64,000 nt of DNA from Clostridiaceae bacterium DTU079 (GCA_001512505.1 LFSC01000036.1:1-64000), one strand, 5' to 3'; shown: positions 18,675-31,410, counted from the stretch's first letter. Numbers and translations are program-made. Notes: generated by a model from the sequence alone, not told the origin.

Positions 18675-18690
18675 TTAAAATCAAATCAAA

Positions 18691-18945
18691 TTATTTACCG
18701 ATATCTATTCCGTATAGTGGTTTAATTTCTGGCTCTACTCCGTATAGCGGTTTTATTATCGGATCTACCGGAATTCCGTACAGTGCAACGTTTTCAGGGT
18801 CTGGAATGGCATACTTAACTACAGAAGATATTGAGGGTGCGTAGTTCTTCTGACAGGGGATATAGAAACTAGCGCCACCTGTCATTTCCATAAGTTCATT
18901 ATCGGTCAATTCTCTGCCAATACTTAATTTTTTCTTCTCAGACAT
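18691..18945 (-). CDS. RiPP precursor peptide with GG leader and repeated LYG motifs
   Basis: The 84-residue peptide starts with a charged leader (KKKLSIGRELTDNELMEM) ending in a double-glycine cleavage motif TGG at 22-24. The predicted core (25-84) has one cysteine and a repeated pattern: NYAPS, KYAIPDP, ALYGIPVDP, PLYGVEPE, PLYGIDIGK. Tyrosines Y35, Y45, Y56, Y68 and Y78 lie 10-12 residues apart, and the last three are in Leu-Tyr-Gly. XYG is the motif at which splicease-type radical SAM enzymes remove tyramine to leave a beta-amino acid. GGAGG precedes the ATG. It follows the exporter and radical SAM genes in one direction, so it is likely their substrate. The modification is inference. Confidence 0.82.
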   Translation of the reverse strand: MSEKKKLSIGRELTDNELMEMTGGASFYIPCQKNYAPSISSVVKYAIPDPENVALYGIPVDPIIKPLYGVEPEIKPLYGIDIGK

Positions 18946-19079
18946 AAATCCACCTCCTTTGCGATTGATTTTTTATACTATTCTCCTCAAAAAGATTCAG
19001 TTCTTATTTCAAAGCTTTTTGACATTGAAATATTCTAGTCTTTTTGAGAAGAGATAGTTCATAAATATATTGCAATATT

Positions 19080-21242
19080 TTACACGTGCTGCCACATTCT
19101 ATAATAACATCCATCTTTGACCATAAGTTCATCGTGGGAACCGCATTCTGCAACTTCACCCTTGTCGAGAACATATATGTTGTCACAATTTATAACAGTA
19201 CTTAATCTGTGAGCTATTACTATAACGGTGGTGTCGGCTGCCAACCGGTCCAGCGCGTTTTTGATATGGGTTTCGCTAATGCTGTCCAAATTGCTTGTTG
19301 CTTCGTCCAGTATCAGAATATCCGGTTTTTTAAGTATGGCCCTTGCTATTGCAAGCCTTTGCTTTTGACCCTCGGAAAGGTTTGCACCGTTTTCGTGCAA
19401 AAAGGTATCATATTTTTGCGGAAGTTCATCGATAAAATCATGGGCATTGGCTATTTTACAGGCATATACCATTTCATCCGTATCAATATTTTCATTGCCC
19501 AGGCAAAGGTTTTCCCTGACCGTACCGCTGAAAATAAATACATTCTGTGAAACAAAAGCTATTTTGCTTCGTATTACGTCCAGAGATATGTTCTTTAAGC
19601 TGTGCCCGTTAATTAATATATCTCCCTTTTCGGGACTGTAAAATTTCATTAAGAGCTTTATAAGTGTGGTTTTACCCGAGCCGCTTTCTCCGACAATGGC
19701 TGTCTTTTTCCCCTGAGGAATGAAAATATTGATGTTCTTCAAAGCAGGTTTTTTTGCCCCGTATCGAAAATCCACATTTCTAAACTCTATATCTCCCTTT
19801 AATGATGTAACTGAACTGTCGATTTCTTGCCACAGTTCGTTTTCCGTCTTTAGCTCCAGTATTTCTCCAAGTCTGTTGGAAGCCACAACAGCTGTTTGAA
19901 TCAGTGGTTGAAGATCAATTAAGTTTCTGGCCGGTGAGAGGAAGTACGTAAGAAGGGCGTTAAATGCCAGCAATTGCCCGGGACTCATGTTTCCGACAAC
20001 TACATTGTATGCACCTGCCCATAAAATAACAATTCCGCCCAAACCGGCAACAAAACCTGTAATGGAAGCAAGGTTAATTTTAAGCATACCCTCCTTAAAA
20101 GAACTTTTCATTAATCCGTCAAGCTTACTTTCAGTATTCTTTTCGGCTTGCTCCTCGGCGCGGAAGGATTTGACCGTTTCAATTCCTTTTATGGATTCCA
20201 CCAATGCAGAGGTTAACTTTGCGTTATCTTCCATTATTATTCTGTTGGCGTTTTTAATGGGTGTGTTAAATACGGCAACAATTATTCCGTAAAGTAAAAT
20301 AACAATAAAGGATATATAAAACAGGGAAGAGCTTTGCATATACAGTAAAAATCCACCGGCTAAAGCCATAATTGTGTCAATCATTATGGTAAGGGTGGCA
20401 CCGGATATTGCTTGGCGTATCTTTGAGGCATCAAGAAATCTGGAAATTATTTCTCCAACCTTTCTCGAATCGAAAAAGCTCATTGGAAGCTTTAATACAT
20501 GAGAGTAATACTCCATCATTATTGTTCGGTCAATACTGATGCTAAGTCTGGTGAGAAGGTAGTTTCTGTAATAATTGAGAAGAATCTGAAATGCGAACAT
20601 TGATGAAAAACCTATTGAAATAATCAGAAGATCGTGAAGCTTTTCAAATTTTATTATGTCGTCAAAAAGAAATTTAATATAAAAGGAGCCTGCAATTCCA
20701 AGCCCGGTATATATAAGGGAGGCAAAAAATATACCAAAGATAGAACCTTTTAAGGGCTTTAGAAAACCTATGAATTTAAAAAGCATGTTTTGTGTCAGAT
20801 TTCCCTTTTGAAAACTTTCACCGGGTTCAAGCAAAATAAGGCCCCCGGTCCATATAGAGTTAAAAAACTCCATATCATATTTTACAATTCCCTTGTCAGG
20901 GTCGGCAGCAACAATAACACCGTTTTTAATTGAATAAATCACCACAAAATGCGTGAGCTTGCTGTCCACAATTATGTTTGCTATGGCGGGAAGCTTGAAA
21001 CAGGTGAGAAGATCTTCTTTTGATGCCTTAACACCCTTTGCGGAAAATCCCAGCTGCTTTGCAGCATAAATTAAGCCATAGGCATTTACACCCTGGGTGT
21101 CGGTGCCTGACATTTCACGTACTTTTGTTAGGGATATTTTAAGTCCGTAATACCGGGCAACACTTGCCAAGCAAGCAGCACCGCAGTCTGTTGCATCATA
21201 CTGCCTCACGCATATATACTTTTTTAGCCACCTATCAAACAT
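19080..21242 (-). CDS. Peptidase C39-containing ABC exporter (bacteriocin type)
   Basis: This 720-residue protein cleaves double-glycine leaders and exports the core peptide. The N-terminal C39 peptidase domain (1-135) has catalytic C20 in YDATDCGAAC and H98 in KLTHFVV. The ABC membrane domain (about 150-450) has six helices. The ATPase domain (about 480-715) has Walker A GESGSGKTT, signature LSEGQKQRL, Walker B ILILDEAT and the H-loop in IAHRLS. The start is the ATG at 21242 with AGGAGTGGG upstream; an in-frame ATG at 21263 precedes that site. It overlaps nothing and begins 11 bases after the radical SAM stop. Confidence 0.94.
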   Translation of the reverse strand: MFDRWLKKYICVRQYDATDCGAACLASVARYYGLKISLTKVREMSGTDTQGVNAYGLIYAAKQLGFSAKGVKASKEDLLTCFKLPAIANIIVDSKLTHFVVIYSIKNGVIVAADPDKGIVKYDMEFFNSIWTGGLILLEPGESFQKGNLTQNMLFKFIGFLKPLKGSIFGIFFASLIYTGLGIAGSFYIKFLFDDIIKFEKLHDLLIISIGFSSMFAFQILLNYYRNYLLTRLSISIDRTIMMEYYSHVLKLPMSFFDSRKVGEIISRFLDASKIRQAISGATLTIMIDTIMALAGGFLLYMQSSSLFYISFIVILLYGIIVAVFNTPIKNANRIIMEDNAKLTSALVESIKGIETVKSFRAEEQAEKNTESKLDGLMKSSFKEGMLKINLASITGFVAGLGGIVILWAGAYNVVVGNMSPGQLLAFNALLTYFLSPARNLIDLQPLIQTAVVASNRLGEILELKTENELWQEIDSSVTSLKGDIEFRNVDFRYGAKKPALKNINIFIPQGKKTAIVGESGSGKTTLIKLLMKFYSPEKGDILINGHSLKNISLDVIRSKIAFVSQNVFIFSGTVRENLCLGNENIDTDEMVYACKIANAHDFIDELPQKYDTFLHENGANLSEGQKQRLAIARAILKKPDILILDEATSNLDSISETHIKNALDRLAADTTVIVIAHRLSTVINCDNIYVLDKGEVAECGSHDELMVKDGCYYRMWQHV

Positions 21243-21252
21243 TGTCCCACTC

Positions 21253-22785
21253 CTAAGAGGCATCTGTCAAAATTTCATACAGGTCTTTGCTTATGGACTC
21301 AAAGCTTTGGTATTTTGCTCTTCCTTCTTCAAGAACCTGCAGAGCGTCCTCTTTTCTTCCGTTTTCATAAAGAAGAACTGCCAGATCATAGTAGGGGTCG
21401 GTAAAGTTTTCGTCAGAAAGCGCAATCGCTTTTCTCAAATATTCTATTCCTTTATCTACTTCTCCGAGTTTTCCCAAAGACAATCCCATTCCTTTGTTTG
21501 CATAAGCACTTTCCGGATTGATTTTCAGTGCTTCTTCATTGGCTTTTCTTGCATCAAGATAGTTGCCCAGCATAAAGCTTACATATCCGTAAAACTCAAA
21601 CAGTCCAATATCATTGCATCCCATTTCTATGGCTTTGGACAGCAATATTTCGCTTAATTGGAGATTGCCGTTGTCGGCAAATTTTCTTGCTTTTGACATT
21701 ATAATGTCTATGTCATCAATTTTCTCCAGCTGTTTTCGGGCTGTTGTTACGGCAACATTATATGAACAATATTTGTTTTCGGAATAGACACTTCCTTCCA
21801 TGGTAAGCCTTGTGTTGGAACAGCCTCCGAGGCACCGGCTTCCGAATACACATTTTTTGCAAAGACCCGAAAGCTTATCCTTTGTCATCTTTCTGTTCCA
21901 GCTGAAGCTGTCGGGATTTGACCATATTTCCTTGATGGGAGTGGTTTTGGCGTTTCCTTCAATAAAGCTTTTATCCCTTACTGATGTGCAGCCTAAAATA
22001 TCACCGTTATGTAATATACCAAGGTTGTATTTGCCGGCACCGCAGCCTGACCAGTTGTAATCTCCACTGCGATTGCCCGAACGCCTTTTCCTTACTTCAA
22101 TTTCTTTTAAGTTGTAATATCCGATACAATCGGCAAGCATAATGTCTATGTTGTAACTGTCCATTACAGTCTGATAGGCAAAGTCTATCACATCATTGAT
22201 ATGGTACGGCTGGGCTACAAGATCACTGTTTTTAGCCATGTTACCCATGGGAAGTCCCAGCTGAAGCTGCCACCCTCCAACTCCTTTTTCAATTAATATA
22301 TCTCTTAGCTGCGGAAGTTCAGTTATATTTCTGTTATTTATTGTTGTAATGGCAGCGCAACGGATATTCCTGGTTTTCAATATATCGAAGGCGTGCATTA
22401 TGCGATTGAAAGATCCTTCTTTACGAATAAAGTCATGGGTTTCTTCAAGTCCGTCAATACTGATGGCAATTGTGTTGATTCCTGCCTTTTCAGCACGGTC
22501 AGCGATTTCTTCGCTTATCAGCCAACCGTTGCTTATCATATTTGGGATGATTCCGTTCTCGTAAAGCCTTTTGGCTATAAGATCCCAATCTTTTCTTATT
22601 GTGGGTTCACCGCCGGAAAGGGTTATCCACTGAAAGCCCAATTCACCCAAATCGTCACATAGCTTTAAGGCTTCTTCAGTAGTGAGCTCGCCTTCGAGAG
22701 CGTTTTCACAACTGGAACCGCAGTGCTTACAGCGCATGTTGCATCCCATGGTGATTTCCCACACAGCAGTAATTGGATTGTTCAT
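21253..22785 (-). CDS. Radical SAM/SPASM peptide maturase with C-terminal TPR repeats
   Basis: The 510-residue enzyme is predicted to modify the precursor peptide at 18691-18945. The radical SAM CxxxCxxC motif is C15-C19-C22 (MGCNMRCKHC), followed by the GGEP motif (TLSGGEPTIR). A SPASM-type region with several cysteines (WSGCGAGKYNLG, ILGCTS, LCKKCVFGSRCLGGCSN) binds auxiliary iron-sulfur clusters. The last ~150 residues are tetratricopeptide repeats, such as AYANKGMGLSLGKLGEVDKG, and may bind the leader. The start is the ATG at 22785 with AGGAGG nine bases upstream. A splicease, a thioether-forming enzyme or another chemistry remain possible; the LYG-bearing substrate favours a splicease. 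Confidence 0.88.
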   Translation of the reverse strand: MNNPITAVWEITMGCNMRCKHCGSSCENALEGELTTEEALKLCDDLGELGFQWITLSGGEPTIRKDWDLIAKRLYENGIIPNMISNGWLISEEIADRAEKAGINTIAISIDGLEETHDFIRKEGSFNRIMHAFDILKTRNIRCAAITTINNRNITELPQLRDILIEKGVGGWQLQLGLPMGNMAKNSDLVAQPYHINDVIDFAYQTVMDSYNIDIMLADCIGYYNLKEIEVRKRRSGNRSGDYNWSGCGAGKYNLGILHNGDILGCTSVRDKSFIEGNAKTTPIKEIWSNPDSFSWNRKMTKDKLSGLCKKCVFGSRCLGGCSNTRLTMEGSVYSENKYCSYNVAVTTARKQLEKIDDIDIIMSKARKFADNGNLQLSEILLSKAIEMGCNDIGLFEFYGYVSFMLGNYLDARKANEEALKINPESAYANKGMGLSLGKLGEVDKGIEYLRKAIALSDENFTDPYYDLAVLLYENGRKEDALQVLEEGRAKYQSFESISKDLYEILTDAS

Positions 22786-22985
22786 TATTTTCGACCTCCT
22801 AAATCCCGGATAAATATATGGAATAAATATTTTAATCATACCGATGAATGAATGGAAATAGAACAGAATATTTTGGATTTTTGGTGTTACTTATGATAAT
22901 AGGTTTAAAAGATATAGATTTATTATTTTAATAATATTTCAAATGTAGGTTAATCATATTTAGTTATAAACGGTTTTATGATTAC

Positions 22986-23014
22986 ATTTTATACTATATG
23001 TTATTTTGAGTCAA
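22986..23014 (-). promoter_or_regulatory. Sigma-A promoter of the RiPP operon
   Basis: On the minus strand TTGACT (23014-23009) and TAAAAT (22991-22986) are exactly 17 bases apart, about 200 bases before the radical SAM start. Confidence 0.7.
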
Positions 23015-23081
23015 CAAAGAGACAAGTCAAAAATTTGTAGCTGAATTTCTTTTTATAAACCATAATATACATCTACATATA

Positions 23082-23157
23082 AAGCATGATATGCTTCTAC
23101 TGAGTCTAATAGGATAAAATTTTATAGAAATATGGGATTTTAAAGCAGGATATGCTT
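23082..23157. promoter_or_regulatory. Two operator-like dyads between the RiPP operon and the serpin gene
   Basis: AAGCATGATATGCTT at 23082-23096 is a perfect 6-3-6 inverted repeat. AAGCAGGATATGCTT at 23143-23157 is a one-mismatch copy, 61 bases further. They lie in the divergent promoter region, so a regulator could bind both and act on either gene set. Confidence 0.5.
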
Positions 23158-23271
23158 TTATTAAACTGAAATAAAGAAAAATAAAGTTAAAGAAGTACTG
23201 CTTATTGGAACATGATTACAAAAATTACGTCAAAAAGATTGGTAGAATAAATTAATTTGGAGGTTAAGAAA

Positions 23272-24492
23272 ATGAAAAGAGCAGTTTGTGTAGCTATAGC
23301 TATAATTACAATAATGGGTTTAATGACGGGTTGTGCAAGTAATGTCGTTTTTAAACGAAATAGTGCTGATATGGATGTATTAAAGAGCAATATCGAGTTT
23401 TCCTTCGATGTATTTTCCAGGCTTAATGAAGAGGACAGTGATAAAAATATTTTTATTTCGCCTCTTAGCATTTCAACCGCTCTTTCAATGACTGTGCAAG
23501 GTGCAGAAAATACAACAAAAGATGATATAATGAAAGCTTTGAAGTATGACGGGCAAGATTTGGAAAAGGTTAACGAGTGCTATAAATATTTACTTGATTA
23601 TTTAAGCAAGGCTGATAAAAATATCGAGCTTGACATAAACAATTCTATCTGGATAAAAGAAGGCAAGAAAATAAAAAAAGATTTCTTAAATGTTAATAAA
23701 GATGTTTTTAATGCATACGTTACCGAACTGGACTTTTCAAAAGAAAGTGCAGCAGATGATATAAATAAATGGATTTCAAAATCAACAAAGAATAAAATCA
23801 CAAAAATGATTGATTCACCGATACCTGACAATATTGTGATGTATCTTATAAATGCCATTTACTTTAAGGGTGGTTGGGCAGAGAAGTTTAATAAAGACCA
23901 CACTTTCAATACAGAGTTTCATACGGACGGCGGAGAGGCAAAAGAAGTGATGATGATGACAAGAAAAGGTAAAATAGAATACGGAGCTAAAGATGACTTT
24001 AAGGTTGTAAGGCTTCCCTACGGAAAAGGTAAAACATCAATGTATTGTGTTTTGCCGGCTGAAAACGTTTCGATTAATGATTTTATAAAAGATCTCGACG
24101 CAGATAAATGGGAGGAGATAAAGAACAGCGTTTCAAAGGTTGAAGATGTAATACTCAATATTCCAAGGTTTAAGATAGAATACGGGATTAAGGATTTAAA
24201 AGATTGTCTCATTTCTATGGGAATGGGGAAAGCATTTTCCGATGAAGCCGATTTCTCAGGAATGAGTGATGAGGGCCTTTGTATTAGCAATGTATTACAT
24301 AAAGCCATTATTGAAGTTAATGAAGAAGGAAGCGAAGCAGCTGGAGTTACTGTGGTTGAAATGAAAGAAACTGCTGCAATATTAGACCCGCCTTCCTTTA
24401 TAGCTGACAGACCGTTTTTATTTTTCATAACAGAGGATATCACAGGCACTATACTATTTATGGGAAAGCTATATGATAGTGAAAAATATTGA
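23272..24492 (+). CDS. Lipoprotein serpin (serine protease inhibitor, I4 family)
   Basis: The 406-residue serpin is anchored outside the membrane by a lipobox (GLMTGC, cysteine about residue 21). Family hallmarks are NIFISPLSISTALSM, LINAIYFKGGWAEKF and the hinge EVNEEGSEAAGVT. The reactive-loop distal segment FIADRPFLFFI is also present. Small residues in the hinge mark it as an inhibitor rather than a non-inhibitory serpin. Counting 17 residues from the hinge glutamate puts Thr-Ala (in MKETAAI) at P1-P1', an estimate only. The start is the ATG at 23272 with GGAGG upstream. It may protect surface enzymes or cellulosomes from proteases. Unlike cellulosomal serpins it has no dockerin. Confidence 0.93.
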   Translation: MKRAVCVAIAIITIMGLMTGCASNVVFKRNSADMDVLKSNIEFSFDVFSRLNEEDSDKNIFISPLSISTALSMTVQGAENTTKDDIMKALKYDGQDLEKVNECYKYLLDYLSKADKNIELDINNSIWIKEGKKIKKDFLNVNKDVFNAYVTELDFSKESAADDINKWISKSTKNKITKMIDSPIPDNIVMYLINAIYFKGGWAEKFNKDHTFNTEFHTDGGEAKEVMMMTRKGKIEYGAKDDFKVVRLPYGKGKTSMYCVLPAENVSINDFIKDLDADKWEEIKNSVSKVEDVILNIPRFKIEYGIKDLKDCLISMGMGKAFSDEADFSGMSDEGLCISNVLHKAIIEVNEEGSEAAGVTVVEMKETAAILDPPSFIADRPFLFFITEDITGTILFMGKLYDSEKY

Positions 24493-24512
24493 AATTTAGG
24501 ATAAGTGATGAA

Positions 24513-24550
24513 AATGGGTGTAGGTTAGTACCTATACCCATTTATTTTTT
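24513..24550 (+). terminator. Terminator of the serpin gene
   Basis: AATGGGTGTAGGT and ACCTATACCCATT form a 13-bp stem with one G-T pair and a TAGT loop, followed by TATTTTTT. Confidence 0.9.
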
Positions 24551-24607
24551 AAAATTAAGTCGAAATTCCCAACTCAAATTAAGCATACTCTTCGTACATG
24601 TAATGTG

Positions 24608-24675
24608 AAGGAGTGAAATATTGCTTAAGCAGTGACAATAAAAGGAGTGAAATATTGCTTAAGCAGTGACAATAA
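24608..24675 (+). repeat. Two tandem 34-bp direct repeats upstream of the GH43 gene
   Basis: The unit begins AAGGAGTGAAATATTGC and ends AGTGACAATAA; the two copies (24608-24641, 24642-24675) are identical. Each contains the palindrome GCTTAAGC. They lie 45-110 bases before the GH43 start, inside the likely 5' leader. Confidence 0.85.
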
Positions 24676-24708
24676 TTTTTATATAAAAGACTAAATTTAT
24701 ATTTTTAA

Positions 24709-26775
<2,067 letters not shown>

Positions 26776-26931
26776 TTATTCCGATATATTAATTATATAA
26801 ATATACAACCCAAATAGAAGAATATTGTCGCATAAATAAAACTAATAGGGAATTATTAAACAATATATTTTGGGCTTATATATCGGAATCGATTATGGTT
26901 TACGGAATATTATTGATGAGGGAAGAGGAAT

Positions 26932-27669
26932 ATGCTATTTATTTCTACTATCGTAGATTATACGAATGAAACGGCAACCCGCATTGTTGAGAAAATCAAA
27001 GAGGGGGATAAGCACCTTAAGGAAAAGTTTATAAAAGACTATATTCCGTTTATATTAAATATTATTTCAAGCTTCTATTTCTCAAAGACTGTAGATTTAA
27101 AAAGCAGTGACGAATATAGCGTAGGTCTGATGGCATTTAACGAAGCCATCGAGAAATTTGACATTAAGAGGAGTAGAAGCTTCCTCAAATTTGCAGAAAT
27201 GGTGATAAAAAAGAGAATGATAGATTATTTTAGAAAAACATCTTCTATAGGAAGAAAGGAAATTCCTTTTTCGTATTTTAGCAATGACAGTGAAGTTGAA
27301 TTTGAGAAGAAAATAAATATGGCTGAACTTGACCAGGAATCAGGCAGCTATGAATTTATCTGCGAAATTAAGGATTTTTCGAAACAGCTGGAAAGTTATG
27401 GATTGAATATAAATAATTTGCCCGACTATATGCCCAAGCATAAGGACTCAAGGCAGATGTGTATAGATATAGCAAAAAAGATAATTGAAAATAAGAATAT
27501 TTTAAATAAATTAAAAACGAAAAAGTATATACAGATGAAAGAACTTTCGAAAATTATTGATGTCCATCCGAGGACTGTTGAAAGAAACAGAGCATTTATA
27601 ATTTGCTTATGCATATTGTTTGATAATGATTATGCAAATTTCAAAGCTTACTTAAACAAAATGTTTTAA
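26932..27669 (+). CDS. sigI: RNA polymerase sigma factor SigI
   Basis: This 245-residue alternative sigma factor of the SigI family redirects RNA polymerase to polysaccharide-degradation genes. The region-2-like part (about 20-105) includes LSSDEYSVGLMAFNEAIEKFD-type residues and the FLKFAEMVIKKRMIDYFRK stretch. The C-terminal SigI-specific DNA-binding domain (about 135-240) includes KELSKIIDVHPRTVERNRAFI. GGGAAGAGG precedes the ATG. It lies 156 bases after the GH43 gene and 98 before rsgI. In A. thermocellus each SigI is held inactive by its RsgI until the matching sugar is sensed outside. The gene most resembles SigI5, by context. Confidence 0.93.
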   Translation: MLFISTIVDYTNETATRIVEKIKEGDKHLKEKFIKDYIPFILNIISSFYFSKTVDLKSSDEYSVGLMAFNEAIEKFDIKRSRSFLKFAEMVIKKRMIDYFRKTSSIGRKEIPFSYFSNDSEVEFEKKINMAELDQESGSYEFICEIKDFSKQLESYGLNINNLPDYMPKHKDSRQMCIDIAKKIIENKNILNKLKTKKYIQMKELSKIIDVHPRTVERNRAFIICLCILFDNDYANFKAYLNKMF

Positions 27670-27767
27670 GATAATCAATGGACGAAAAAGTTCTAATAAA
27701 CACGAAATAATTATAGGGTTATAGTATTCGGTTTTAATTTGATCAATCCGAACTTTGGAGGGTTAAA

Positions 27768-29273
27768 ATGAGGTATAAGGGTATTGTATTAAAACTGACA
27801 AAAAACAGAGCTATAGTAACTTCCGATGATTTTCAATGTTACTATCTAAAAAGAAGTCCTACAATTTATGTGGGAAAGGAAATTGAATTTTCAAATAAAG
27901 ATATAATTACAAAAAGGTCGACTTTAATAAAACCGCTCTTAGGAGTTGCATGTTTTCTGTTTGTAATAATTTGTTTTTTGAGCATATCGAGAACAATTAA
28001 TATAAACAACATTTTGTATAATCCCCAAGTGTTTGCTTACATTGGTGTTGATATAAATCCGAGCCTTGAGATTGAAATTGATAATGACGGAAATGTCTTG
28101 AATTTGATCCCGCTAAATGAGGATGCAAAGGCTCTTGTGGACAAATTAAAGATTGACGGGGTTCATGTCTCTAAGGCTATAGATAGTATTATAGATGAGG
28201 TAAGAAAGAGTAATACGGTAAATGGAGATCAAAAGGATTGTATATTGATTTCCAGCACATTAAACACCCGAAAAGGAGATAAAAATGAAAAATTGCAGAG
28301 CAACAAGGAAAAACTCAGCATAATTGTAAATTCATTAAAAACCAATATTCAAAAGAGCGGAAAAGCTGATGTTTATATTGTTCAAGCAGATATAAGCGAA
28401 AGAGAAGTTGCTAAAAGGGAAGGAATATCTACCGGCAGATATGTTTTATATAGCAAAAACAAAAATTTAGGAAAAGAATTTTCCTTTGAAGAAGCCAAGG
28501 AGGCTAATGTTAATAGCTTAATAAAGAGCTTCTTAGGGGATGAATCGGAGAAGGGAGAGCCGGAAGAAACGCCTTTGCATACATCCGTACCGTCAGCAAC
28601 GCCGGCAAATTCACCAACTCCAACAACGGAATCATTAGCTATGACATCAACGGCAACACCGGCACCAACATCAATGATAAATATGACACCGGTTAAGACC
28701 CCGACACCTAAACAAACAACTCCAACACCGGTGAAGAATGAGACAGCGAAGCAAACTCCAACACCGGTGAAGCCACCGACACCGAAACAAACACCGACAC
28801 CGGAGGAGACTCCGGCACCGAAACCAACAACGGCACCAACTGCTGTAATTAAAGTTTCGCAGTATATGAGATTCGAATCCTTTAACTATAAAGGATATTA
28901 TATAAGGGTAAAATCCTTTAGTGGACGTATCGATCCATATGTTGAACCTGTTGAAGATTCAGTATTTAAGATAGTTCCGGGTCTCGCAGATCCGAATTGT
29001 ATTTCCTTTGAGTCGAAGAATCATCCGGGATATTACTTAAAACATGAAAATTTTGAGGTTATTCTTAAGAAATACGAGGATACGGATTTATTCAGAGAAG
29101 ATGCAACTTTTAAGGTTGTGCCCGGTTTGGCGGATAATGATTTAATTTCTTTTAAGTCGTATAACTATCCTTATAGATATATAAGGCATAGAGATTTTAA
29201 ACTTTATATAGAAAATATTGATACCGACCTTGGAAGAAAAGATGCAACATTTAAAGGAATTGAATTTGATTAA
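27768..29273 (+). CDS. rsgI: Anti-sigma-I factor RsgI with extracellular CBM42-like sensor
   Basis: The 501-residue membrane protein holds SigI through its cytoplasmic N-terminal RsgI domain (1-55). One membrane helix spans about 56-75. The extracellular juxtamembrane domain has YIGVDINPSLEIEID; the Asn97-Pro98 bond is where RsgI proteins are reported to self-cleave before signalling. A long Thr/Pro linker (about 265-360) leads to a beta-trefoil module with repeated MRFESFNYKGYYIR, ISFESKNHPGYYLKH and ISFKSYNYPYRYIRH. This is typical of CBM42 (AbfB), which binds arabinofuranose side chains. It forms an operon with sigI and sits between GH43 and GH30 enzymes. It should sense arabinoxylan and release SigI. 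Confidence 0.92.
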   Translation: MRYKGIVLKLTKNRAIVTSDDFQCYYLKRSPTIYVGKEIEFSNKDIITKRSTLIKPLLGVACFLFVIICFLSISRTININNILYNPQVFAYIGVDINPSLEIEIDNDGNVLNLIPLNEDAKALVDKLKIDGVHVSKAIDSIIDEVRKSNTVNGDQKDCILISSTLNTRKGDKNEKLQSNKEKLSIIVNSLKTNIQKSGKADVYIVQADISEREVAKREGISTGRYVLYSKNKNLGKEFSFEEAKEANVNSLIKSFLGDESEKGEPEETPLHTSVPSATPANSPTPTTESLAMTSTATPAPTSMINMTPVKTPTPKQTTPTPVKNETAKQTPTPVKPPTPKQTPTPEETPAPKPTTAPTAVIKVSQYMRFESFNYKGYYIRVKSFSGRIDPYVEPVEDSVFKIVPGLADPNCISFESKNHPGYYLKHENFEVILKKYEDTDLFREDATFKVVPGLADNDLISFKSYNYPYRYIRHRDFKLYIENIDTDLGRKDATFKGIEFD

Positions 29274-29432
29274 AATTGCAAAAAATTAATCAATTTGTCT
29301 CAATTGCATCTTAAGGTATATATGAGTACATCTATCGTATTAATAATCTGTTAAGCAATACAAGAGGCAGGGCGGTACAATTTATTTTTAATTATGTTAA
29401 GGCACAACATGAAAGTAAATTTTTAGATATAA

Positions 29433-31346
<1,914 letters not shown>

Positions 31347-31410
31347 ATAATTTTATAAAATCATAAATTATATTAATCATTGCTTTCTCTCCTACTACTT
31401 AATCATAAAA

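Noticed and set aside
18541-18678. Plus-strand frame of ~46 codons opposite the RiPP terminator
   Set aside because: There is no good start codon in frame with a ribosome binding site, and it runs through the terminator hairpin of the RiPP operon.
24568-24596. Possible SigI-type promoter (CCCAA and CGTA) before GH43, and similar CCCAA before sigI
   Set aside because: The spacing differs between the two places (25 against 20 bases) and the GH30 leader lacks the upstream part, so a shared SigI promoter cannot be supported by eye.
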